Below the pieces are notes generated by a model. The model had not been told where the DNA came from. It ran no database searches and saw only the letters and a program-made list of their open reading frames with translations. The translations under genes were made by a program, and so were the position numbers. Shown piece after piece: positions 5,759 to 11,494 of a stretch of 11,494 nucleotides of DNA (within the stretch, counting starts at the first letter, position 1; every line of letters starts with the position of its first letter). Location: assembly GCA_041686235.1 (NCBI GenBank), contig JAWLED010000087.1, forward strand, positions 1-11,494. The letters are read 5' to 3'. This stretch comes from JAAAOH01 sp041686235. GTDB taxonomy: Bacteria; Spirochaetota; Spirochaetia; DSM-27196; PWMO01.

Positions 5759-7063
5759 ATGCGTCGTAGTCTGTCCATCAAGGCACGAATTACAATCGTT
5801 CTCGTTCTGCTTCCGCTCATCTCGCTCGTCGTTGTAGGCTCGATCGCGCTCTTGCAGCAACAGAACGTACTGCTCGAGCAGGCCGAACAGCAGCTGACCC
5901 GCATCGTCGAAGAGAAAACGATCTTCTACGACACGATCTTCCGCCGCATCCAGCAGGAGACAGAGGCGACAGCCGCGTTTGCCGAGCAGATCTACGCGCT
6001 TCCGGCCTCCGAGACCTCCTCCGAGACGTCGTCGGAGAGCGACTCCGAGCGCGACTCCGAGCGCCGCCTGCTTTTGCCGTGGACGGGAGACGAGTACGGC
6101 TCGCCGGAGCTGCGTTCGCAACTCTCCGATGAGCTTTCTCGCCTCGAGCGTGTGGGGCGCAACCTCGATACGATGGTTGCACACAATCCCTACCTCACCC
6201 TCGGCTACATGGGCACCGCAAGCGGTGTTACCGTCATCGACGACGAGGAGGTCGTCGGTGTCCTCCAAGAAGAAGCGGGGTTTGATCCGCGCACCAGGCC
6301 ATGGTATGAGAGCGCCGAGAACGCCGGGGAGCCGACGTGGACCGAGCTCTATGTGGATGCCAACACCAAGGATCTTACCGTCAGCGCAGCCGCCCCGGTA
6401 AACGACCCCGACGGCGAGCTCGTCGGAGCCGTGGGATACGACGTGCTTCTCACCACCCTCCAGAACGATATCCTCGAGATCGACATCGGCTACGAGCATG
6501 AAGCCTTTATGGTCAACGACGAGGGCTCGGCGCTCGTACGGCCGGGCATGGGCGAAGACGAAGCGGATAGCGAGGCCGAGGCGCAGTGGAACGAGAACTT
6601 CGCTACCGACAGTCTCCTCGAAGCCGAGAACGAGGACTTCGCCGGCATCGTGTCAAACATGGTCGAGGGAGAAAGCGGCATCGCACGTTACGAGGACCAA
6701 AGCGGCGAAACGAACTACCTCGTGTACTCACCCATCCAGTCCATCGGCGCGTCGCTCGGCATGATCGTGCCCCGTGCGGAAATTCTGCTTCCCGTACAGG
6801 ACAGTGGACGGCTGCTTGTAATCGCTGTGGGGGTGGTTATCGTGGCTGCCCTGGGTCTTGGTCTGTTTGTAAGCTTTCAGGTCACGCGGCCAATCGAGGA
6901 GCTCACCGTGCTCGTCGACAAAGCAAGCCGGGGTCTGGTCGAAGTACAGGAGATCCCCGTGAGAAGACATGACGAGGTGGGCAGTCTCGCGGCTTCCTTC
7001 AACCGCATGCTCGCAAATCTCGGCACGGTGCTGCGCGAGCTCGAGAAGAAGGAGAAATCCTAA
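5759..7063 (+). CDS. dCache-HAMP membrane sensor lacking an output domain
   Basis: The 434-aa protein has TM1 (about residues 11-32), a large extracytoplasmic dCache_1 region (35-348), TM2 (352-373) and a HAMP domain (374-426: RPIEELTVLV, then HDEVGSLAASFNRML). It then stops after a short charged helix, so no kinase, methyl-accepting or phosphatase domain is attached. FDPRTRPWY is typical of dCache_1. R180, W182, Y183, Y198, D200 and D228 fall at the spacing of residues that bind amino acids in dCache_1AA receptors such as PctA, but the first Tyr is F175. Residues 84-103 are five SExx tetrads. The start at 5759 is preferred over 5714 because it has AAAAGGG 8 nt upstream and lies downstream of the promoter. 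The next gene begins 3 nt later, which suggests signalling in trans to it. Confidence 0.85.
   Translation: MRRSLSIKARITIVLVLLPLISLVVVGSIALLQQQNVLLEQAEQQLTRIVEEKTIFYDTIFRRIQQETEATAAFAEQIYALPASETSSETSSESDSERDSERRLLLPWTGDEYGSPELRSQLSDELSRLERVGRNLDTMVAHNPYLTLGYMGTASGVTVIDDEEVVGVLQEEAGFDPRTRPWYESAENAGEPTWTELYVDANTKDLTVSAAAPVNDPDGELVGAVGYDVLLTTLQNDILEIDIGYEHEAFMVNDEGSALVRPGMGEDEADSEAEAQWNENFATDSLLEAENEDFAGIVSNMVEGESGIARYEDQSGETNYLVYSPIQSIGASLGMIVPRAEILLPVQDSGRLLVIAVGVVIVAALGLGLFVSFQVTRPIEELTVLVDKASRGLVEVQEIPVRRHDEVGSLAASFNRMLANLGTVLRELEKKEKS
6008..6067 (+). repeat. Coding 12-bp minisatellite, about five copies
   Basis: A 12-bp period encodes SETS, SETS, SESD, SERD and SERR in the dCache ectodomain. 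GCGACTCCGAGC is perfectly tandem (6039-6050, 6051-6062), and CCTCCGAGAC recurs at 6006 and 6018. Copy-number change would keep the frame. Confidence 0.8.
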
Positions 7064-7066
7064 GGC

Positions 7067-8995
7067 ATGGAACTCGCATTGCTCTGGCCCAAACTCTTCG
7101 TGCTCCTGCTGCTTGCCTTGGTTCTCTACCGGGTCGCAACCCTTAGATCGGACGCGGCCGGCCGGGAGGGGCTGTGGCCGCTTGCCGCGATATTGGGAAT
7201 TCTTCTGGCACGTGACCTGGCCCTCGCGCTCACGGGAATCTCGGTCATTCTGCCGCTCTCCGGGCTCGCGGTCGTCGTGATGTACTTAGTGTGGCTCAAG
7301 ACGTTTACCGAATGGACGACCACCGACCGCGTCTATATGGCCCTGAACGTGCTGGCAGTGGTTGCTGCTGTTGCCAACAGGCTGCTCGATACCCCGGTCG
7401 AAGTTGGAGCGTTTCACTACGGCCTGTGGATCGAGGCCAACGTGGTCTATCTCGCAGTGTCGCTGGGACTGGTTTCACCGGTGACCAACGAGAACGCACG
7501 TGTGGTGCTGCGCACCCGCTTCGTGCTGCTCTCCGCACTCGCGCTCAGCCACCTCGTGCTGCTTCTCTATGGCTACGAGGCCGCGCTGGTTCACCAGGCG
7601 CTGCTGCCGGTTACCTACTTCGCTCACGGGGCTGTCATCATCGCCTATTACCGCTGGTTTCACGAGCAGGAACGTGAATCGGTGGCGTATTACGCGGCGA
7701 ATCTCGAGTCGATGTTCGACTTCATGAAGAACCTCGGAAGCGCCATATCGCGCCGTATCGAGATGTCCGAGGTGCTCGATATCATCGTGAAAGCCGCCTC
7801 GCGCAATCTCGGGGCGGACGCCGGTGCCATTCTTCTCGTCGACGAATACGAAGATGTGCTGCGCGTACGCGCGACGCAAGGCATCTACCCGCCGATTTAT
7901 CCTGTTCCGGACATCGCTCGGGTGACCACCGGCAGCATCAAGCGCCACTTTGCCGAGACGCCCATTCCCATCGGCGAGACGATTCTCGGCGAGACAGTCA
8001 GGTCCGCCGAGCCCGTGCTGGTCTCTAACGCAGCGGAGGATCCCCGCATTTCCGGGAACGCGGCCGACGATGTACTGTTTGTAAGCTCGCTCATTGCTGT
8101 TCCCCTCATCGTCTCCAACCGTGTGCTGGGCGTGATCTCAACGCTAAAACGCGCCGAGAACCAGTTCTTTGACGAGCGCGACTTCGAGCACCTGCGCACC
8201 TTTGCGGAGTATGCATCGGTGACAATCGACAACATCCATACATACCTGGAAGTACTCGAAAAGCGTGAGATGGAGACCGAGCTGGATATCGCCGCCGAGA
8301 TTCAAAGCAAGCTCCTGCCGGGCAACGCCGCGCCCCTTTCAAATGGATCACTCGCGTCGGTGACGGTTCCGGCAAAGGGGGTAAGCGGCGATTATCACGA
8401 TGTTATTTCGCTCGACGGGAGGCGCCTCGCGATGGTCGTTGCAGACGTAGCCGGTAAGGGGATCCCGGCGGCCATGGTCATGGTAATGGTGCGTTCCATT
8501 CTCCACCTCGTCGTCTCACCCCAGCGGGAAGCGGCGGCGGTTCTGGGCCTCGTCAACCGAGGCATAACGGGGAGTATCGATCTCGACCACTACGCAACGA
8601 TGGGCTACCTCATCTACGATCAAGACAGCCGAGAAGTCACCTATGCCAATGCCGCCCATCATCCTCTGCTGGTGTATCGGAAGAAAACGTCGAAGCTCCT
8701 TCAGGTCGACACCGAGGGTCTGCCGATCGGGATCGAGCGGGACGCGAAATACGCGCAGAAACGCTTCACCGTTGAGTCCGGCGACATGCTCGTGCTCTAC
8801 ACTGACGGCATGGTGGAGGCGATGAACGAGCAGGGAACGCAGTACGGGCTGCAGTCGCTGAAAGAAGCGGTCAAGCGCTTTCCGGACGCGGAGCCGCAGC
8901 AACTCGTAGACAACGTCATGGCGGATCTCGAGGCGTTCGTGGGCAACGCACGCCGGCACGACGACCAAACCATGCTCGCAATGAAAGTACAGTAA
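7067..8995 (+). CDS. 7TM-GAF-SpoIIE (PPM) serine phosphatase, RsbU-like
   Basis: The 642-aa protein likely dephosphorylates the STAS antagonist encoded next. About seven hydrophobic helices (5-22, 36-58, 60-78, 89-106, 124-138, 151-172, 179-197) form a 7TM input module. A coiled/helical linker leads to a GAF domain (about 228-392) and then a SpoIIE/PPM domain (about 405-642). The regulatory helix EIQSKLLP is at 411-418. Metal-binding acidic residues are all present: D442 and D445 in SGDYHDV (variant of GGDFYD), D460 in DVAGKG, D580 in YTDG and D632-D633 in RHDDQT. An active Mn/Mg-dependent phosphatase is therefore expected. The upstream stop is 3 nt away and AAGGAG sits 12 nt before the ATG, so translation is probably coupled. 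It has two possible inputs: its own 7TM/GAF and the preceding HAMP protein. The GAF ligand is unknown. Confidence 0.92.
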   Translation: MELALLWPKLFVLLLLALVLYRVATLRSDAAGREGLWPLAAILGILLARDLALALTGISVILPLSGLAVVVMYLVWLKTFTEWTTTDRVYMALNVLAVVAAVANRLLDTPVEVGAFHYGLWIEANVVYLAVSLGLVSPVTNENARVVLRTRFVLLSALALSHLVLLLYGYEAALVHQALLPVTYFAHGAVIIAYYRWFHEQERESVAYYAANLESMFDFMKNLGSAISRRIEMSEVLDIIVKAASRNLGADAGAILLVDEYEDVLRVRATQGIYPPIYPVPDIARVTTGSIKRHFAETPIPIGETILGETVRSAEPVLVSNAAEDPRISGNAADDVLFVSSLIAVPLIVSNRVLGVISTLKRAENQFFDERDFEHLRTFAEYASVTIDNIHTYLEVLEKREMETELDIAAEIQSKLLPGNAAPLSNGSLASVTVPAKGVSGDYHDVISLDGRRLAMVVADVAGKGIPAAMVMVMVRSILHLVVSPQREAAAVLGLVNRGITGSIDLDHYATMGYLIYDQDSREVTYANAAHHPLLVYRKKTSKLLQVDTEGLPIGIERDAKYAQKRFTVESGDMLVLYTDGMVEAMNEQGTQYGLQSLKEAVKRFPDAEPQQLVDNVMADLEAFVGNARRHDDQTMLAMKVQ

Positions 8996-9000
8996 GGAGG
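8994..9000 (+). promoter_or_regulatory. Ribosome binding site AAGGAGG fixing a GTG start
   Basis: AAGGAGG overlaps the stop codon of the phosphatase gene and lies 5 nt before GTG 9006. This supports GTG as the start of the STAS gene rather than the later ATG codon (M6). Confidence 0.8.
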
Positions 9001-9005
9001 CACGC

Positions 9006-9365
9006 GTGGCGTTTCGAAATATGGACATACGCCTCAGACGCGCCGGGTCGGTGTATATCGTGGACATCAGCGGCGAGATGGATCTGTACAACGCGCACAA
9101 GCTGAAGGAGGTCGTGAAGAAGATGCTCGAGAAGGGTATCCGAGACTACGTCATCAACGTCGACAGCGTGACGTATATCGACTCTACCGGAATCGGAGCG
9201 CTGATGCACGTGCACTCCACTATCAAAAAGCAGGGGAAACGCATGCTCCTTGCCAATGTCAAAGGCACGGTACGGCAAGTCATTCAGCTCACAAAGCTCA
9301 TGGACTATTTTGATATCGTCGAAGACGAAACCGCCGCACTGAGGCGAATGAAAGCGGAAGCGTAG
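9006..9365 (+). CDS. STAS-domain anti-sigma factor antagonist, RsbV/SpoIIAA-like
   Basis: At 119 aa it is one complete STAS domain. It has the first strand pair VYIVDISGEMDLYNAHKLKE (16-35), the phosphorylation loop YIDSTGIGAL with S60 as the expected phospho-acceptor, then the LLANVKGTVRQVIQLTKL segment. In SpoIIAA/RsbV proteins the unphosphorylated form binds the kinase-type anti-sigma factor, and phosphorylation of the loop Ser blocks binding. The phosphatase before it and the kinase after it, each 10 nt away, complete that cycle. It starts at GTG with a strong Shine-Dalgarno. No truncation or missing key residue is seen. Confidence 0.93.
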   Translation: MAFRNMDIRLRRAGSVYIVDISGEMDLYNAHKLKEVVKKMLEKGIRDYVINVDSVTYIDSTGIGALMHVHSTIKKQGKRMLLANVKGTVRQVIQLTKLMDYFDIVEDETAALRRMKAEA

Positions 9366-9375
9366 AGGTACCATC

Positions 9376-9948
9376 ATGCCCGATCAACTCATTGTAGACG
9401 AACAAAGCACGCTGTTTGATACAACGGGAATGTTTCAGAAGACGTTCCCCAGCGACTTTCGCCAGATCCGTTACTTCACGCTGCTCATCGTGCAGAAGGC
9501 GCCGGCGGAGATGAAAGAGCTCAATATTCTCGAGCAGCAGATCTCCGAGCTCATCAAAAACGCGGTGAAGCACGGCAACGACAATGATCCCGAAAAGCAG
9601 GTCCGGGTCTGGTTCAGCTTCCGTGAAGACTGGGCGCACCTGATCATTCAGGACGAGGGGCCCGGCTTTCAGAAACTCGAAGAGTGGAACCGGTTCAACC
9701 GCGAGCGAAACGCCTGCCTCGAAGAGCGAGATTTTGAAAAGCTCGAGCACTACGTCTCCTTTGAAACCGAGGAGAGCGATGAGTACGACAGCGGCAACGC
9801 CATGTTTGCCGCCGTGGAGTACTGGAACCAGGGAGTAGTGTTTAACGAGAAGCGCAATACCGTTGCCGTTGCCAGGACCTTCCCGCGCAAGCGCTACGGC
9901 CTCGAGCTCGAGGAAGAGCCGGGATCGGTGTTCTCTTCATCGAGCTAA
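9376..9948 (+). CDS. RsbW-like GHKL serine kinase/anti-sigma factor with a long lid insert
   Basis: The 190-aa protein has a GHKL ATPase core. The N-box is QQISELIKNAVKHGN (E58, N62), G1 is IIQDEGPGF (D93, G95, G97), and a G2-like SGNAMFAAVEYWNQG (139-153) is followed by the last strand NTVAVARTF. It is predicted to phosphorylate S60 of the STAS partner and to hold an unidentified target. Two departures from RsbW/SpoIIAB are seen: about 40 highly charged residues (99-138) between G1 and G2, and SGNAM where GLGL is usual. The C-terminal tail is acidic, then SSSS. GAGGT overlaps the previous stop and lies 6 nt from the ATG. No sigma factor gene lies beside it. Loss of the GLGL glycines might weaken ATP binding, so activity should not be assumed. 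Confidence 0.85.
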   Translation: MPDQLIVDEQSTLFDTTGMFQKTFPSDFRQIRYFTLLIVQKAPAEMKELNILEQQISELIKNAVKHGNDNDPEKQVRVWFSFREDWAHLIIQDEGPGFQKLEEWNRFNRERNACLEERDFEKLEHYVSFETEESDEYDSGNAMFAAVEYWNQGVVFNEKRNTVAVARTFPRKRYGLELEEEPGSVFSSSS

Positions 9949-10169
9949 CGAGGGAATAGCTCTCCGCCCCGTTGCGCGCCGCTCCACTCCTTCAGTTGGA
10001 CGATACGCGTAAAACGCAGTACACTTAACCTTGTGAGGGTATCCGTGCGTAAGTTATTTTCACATGGATTACGCATGCCATAACCCATAAAGGTTACGAG
10101 CCTAACCCGTTCGCACACGGATTGTGCAGCTCGATATAGCAGCGTGTTGGCTGCGAAGGTGCGCTCGTC
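9949..10169 (+). other. Gene-free spacer with three stem-loops, probable leader of the next gene
   Basis: No gene fits here. After a weak 6-bp stem across the upstream stop (9942-9947 with 9957-9962) there are three hairpins in series: a large nested palindrome (10025-10096), GCACA-N5-TGTGC (10113-10127) and GCAGC-N6-GCTGC (10139-10154). A weak promoter candidate TTGTGA-N18-TATTTT (10031-10060) overlaps the first. AAGGTG (10156-10161) is the likely Shine-Dalgarno for the gene at 10170. No T-tract terminator for the operon is visible. Confidence 0.5.
10025..10096. repeat. Imperfect 72-nt palindrome (long stem-loop)
   Basis: TAACCTT (10026-10032) pairs with AAGGTTA (10090-10096). GGGTAT (10037-10042) pairs with ATAACCC (10080-10086) with one bulge. 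TGCGTAA (10046-10052) pairs with TTACGCA (10069-10075) around a 16-nt loop. That is about 20 nested base pairs interrupted by small internal loops, typical of a structured RNA or a composite operator. Confidence 0.55.
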
Positions 10170-11303
10170 ATGTTTGAGCGTCGGCGTTTGTTCGGTTTAT
10201 CGGTTTTGATAGGTATTGGCGGGTTGTTTGCAGTGTACGTACCGCAAACGATTCTCGCCGAGGACTCCGATGAATGGCCGCGAGCGGTCGTTGAGCATTA
10301 CGCCGAAGGTGAAAGGCCGGAAAATCTCGAACGCACTCTTGTTCGTACCGTCGAAGCCGAGCTTCCTCGCGCGAGGCTTAAACCGCTCCCGCGCCGTGTA
10401 TCCCACGAGACAGACAGGCAACCGCCTTCGGAAGAATACTTGCTCGAGCATGCCGACGAGGTGGACGGTGAACTGCTTCTTGCGGGCGTATACTCGCTCT
10501 CCGGTCGCAGACTCAGACTTCATTACCGAGTAATAGACGCACAGCGCCGTGAGGTACTTGCGGAAGCCGAGCGCGAGGGCACGGTCGACCTCGTGCTCGA
10601 CCGAATGGTGGCGAGTTTGCTCCAAGACCTGCTGAAACAGGCAGAGGACCGCCTCTCCGAATTGAGACGGCAGCGAGCACAAATGGTGCGTTCGCAGCCA
10701 CCGCAAGCGCGTCCCGAAGCCCGCGGTCCCGAAGAGATCGTGCCGGAGGTGCCGTCTGTGGGAAACGATCGGCGAGCTCGCCGAGCTCGCCGCCTCGAGC
10801 TCACTGTGCGTGGGAACGGCATCATCTCGGTCGGCGAGTTCGCACCCTACCTCCCCTACGGATACACTACCGACTCGACGTTGCTTGTGTGGCTCGGTGA
10901 AGGCAATATGCGATTTGGACTCGGTGGCAGGGCGGGGTATCAGCACCTGCTTCCGGCCGAGGAAGGATTGGCCGGGTTTGTCCGGTCGTTTGTTCCCCTC
11001 GGTGTCGATACGCAGCTTTCCGCCTGGCACTCCAATCCCTTTTCACTGCGACTGTCGCTTACCGGAGGTGCAGCAATGCGAATCGATGACGGCAGTACCG
11101 CGTCAAAGCGTATTGCCGCGGCGGTCCCATATGCATCTGCCGCGGTGGGAGCGAATCTCGCGCTCGGCGAGCGATTTGGAATCGGCGTCGAGTCGGCTAT
11201 TCGATCACTTTTTCACATTTACCGCGAAGACGGCGAGTCGGAGCCGCAAGTGGAGCCGATAATCGGCTTTTCACCGGGGCTGTCGCTGCACTATCGACTG
11301 TAA
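10170..11303 (+). CDS. Exported protein: TolB-N-like periplasmic domain plus predicted beta-barrel
   Basis: The 377-aa product has a signal peptide (1-30, ending TILA before EDSDEW). Residues 35-158 resemble the TolB N-terminal/CsgG-like fold, with the typical strand pattern GELLLAGVYSLSGRRLRLHYRVIDAQRREVLAEAE followed by a helix. A charged, helical then Pro-rich linker (158-208) contains RRARRARR. Residues 209-377 are alternating strands with aromatics and glycines, ending FSPGLSLHYRL, like an outer-membrane beta-barrel. The family is not recognised beyond these architectures. It may join a periplasmic sensor or assembly domain to an outer-membrane anchor. AAGGTG lies 8 nt upstream of the ATG. 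A perfect 14-bp palindrome, CGGCGAGCTCGCCG (10770-10783), lies in the linker codons. Confidence 0.7.
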   Translation: MFERRRLFGLSVLIGIGGLFAVYVPQTILAEDSDEWPRAVVEHYAEGERPENLERTLVRTVEAELPRARLKPLPRRVSHETDRQPPSEEYLLEHADEVDGELLLAGVYSLSGRRLRLHYRVIDAQRREVLAEAEREGTVDLVLDRMVASLLQDLLKQAEDRLSELRRQRAQMVRSQPPQARPEARGPEEIVPEVPSVGNDRRARRARRLELTVRGNGIISVGEFAPYLPYGYTTDSTLLVWLGEGNMRFGLGGRAGYQHLLPAEEGLAGFVRSFVPLGVDTQLSAWHSNPFSLRLSLTGGAAMRIDDGSTASKRIAAAVPYASAAVGANLALGERFGIGVESAIRSLFHIYREDGESEPQVEPIIGFSPGLSLHYRL

Positions 11304-11321
11304 CGTGATATTGTATAACCT

Positions 11322-11343
11322 GTGGTCGAGCTGGGCTCGCCAC
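11322..11343 (+). terminator. Hairpin between the barrel gene and the lipoprotein gene
   Basis: GTGG (11322-11325) and CGAGC (11327-11331) pair with GCTCG (11335-11339) and CCAC (11340-11343) around a TGG loop, with one bulged T. There is no T-tract, so it is a weak terminator candidate. It ends 8 nt before the next ATG and could affect translation instead. Confidence 0.4.
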
Positions 11344-11351
11344 GGGTATTC

Positions 11352-11494
11352 ATGAAGACAACGAAGACAGCGTACAAAAACTCGAAGACGAACGCTCCGT
11401 TCACACACATACTGACACGACTCATATCCGTGTCGGTTTTAGCGGTGGCCCTCGCCGGCTGCGGTGAGATTTCTCTTCTTAGGGCCACCGACGC
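11352..11494 (+). CDS. Lipoprotein, 3'-truncated by the window edge
   Basis: An ATG at 11352 opens a frame of 47 codons that is still open at the window end. The N-terminus is basic and Thr/Lys-rich (MKTTKTAYKNSKTNA), then a hydrophobic segment ISVSVLAVALAGC with a lipobox (LAGC, Cys at residue 37), followed by GEIS. This is a clear signal-peptidase-II lipoprotein signal, so the mature protein should be lipidated and membrane-anchored. There is no good Shine-Dalgarno. A GTG at 11322 is an alternative start but would place the lipobox unusually far in. It lies 48 nt after the barrel gene, possibly in one transcript. The mature domain is outside the window. Confidence 0.65.
   Translation, partial: MKTTKTAYKNSKTNAPFTHILTRLISVSVLAVALAGCGEISLLRATD

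Noticed and set aside
5720..6499. Long open frame (259 codons) on the minus strand
   Set aside because: It lies fully antisense to the dCache-HAMP gene, has no Shine-Dalgarno or recognisable domain, and reflects codon bias in GC-rich DNA.
6490..6681. Small minus-strand open frame rich in Ser/Ala
   Set aside because: It is antisense to the dCache gene, has no ribosome binding site, and its composition is that expected from reversing acidic codons.
1..11494. tRNA or rRNA genes, CRISPR arrays, insertion sequences, attachment sites
   Set aside because: No tRNA-like cloverleaf, regularly spaced repeats, transposase or integrase motifs, or terminal inverted repeats were found on either strand.

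Overview
The window is bacterial, GC-rich and gene-dense. It most resembles a chromosomal segment of a free-living spirochaete (Spirochaetales-like). That placement is an inference from gene content: a 7TM-GAF-SpoIIE phosphatase next to STAS and RsbW-like genes, an exported TolB-N-like/beta-barrel protein, and unrecognised small proteins. There is no rRNA gene or other phylogenetic marker to prove it. A run of exactly 100 Ns (4198-4297) is a scaffold gap, so the sequence is draft quality and linkage across it is inferred by the assembler.

Left part (1-4197). A minus-strand exported beta-barrel-like protein (11-943) diverges from an HD-domain, YfbR/HDDC2-like phosphohydrolase (1085-1819). The HD gene has a Gly/Ala-rich insert and Asn where the fourth metal ligand is expected. 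An unrecognised 164-aa soluble protein follows (1893-2387), with a promoter so close to its ATG that the mRNA may be nearly leaderless. It converges with a complete AGCS-family sodium:alanine/glycine symporter on the minus strand (2530-3912). Two hairpins lie in the convergent gap, and the symporter has a long leader carrying a strong Shine-Dalgarno and a possible 27-codon upstream ORF.

Right part (4298-11494). The centrepiece is a four-gene operon on the plus strand, 5759-9948, behind a near-consensus promoter (TTGACC-N17-TAGAAT). In order it encodes a dCache-HAMP membrane sensor with no output domain, a 7TM-GAF-SpoIIE/PPM phosphatase, a STAS anti-sigma-factor antagonist, and an RsbW-like GHKL kinase with an unusual insert. 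This is a complete partner-switching module, with signal input split over two membrane proteins. A divergent gene (4343-5437, minus) encodes a protein whose C-terminal third looks like a degenerate GHKL ATPase fold and may belong to the same circuit. No sigma factor or other obvious output target is present. Downstream lie a structured intergenic region with a large imperfect palindrome (10025-10096), an exported protein with a TolB-N-like periplasmic domain plus a predicted beta-barrel (10170-11303), and the start of a lipoprotein gene that runs off the window (11352 onward).

Proposed working model (inference): the dCache protein senses a small extracytoplasmic ligand, possibly an amino acid because most of the known amino-acid-binding residues are present. 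It acts through its HAMP domain on the separately encoded 7TM-GAF-SpoIIE phosphatase, which dephosphorylates the STAS protein so that it sequesters the kinase and frees an unlinked target.
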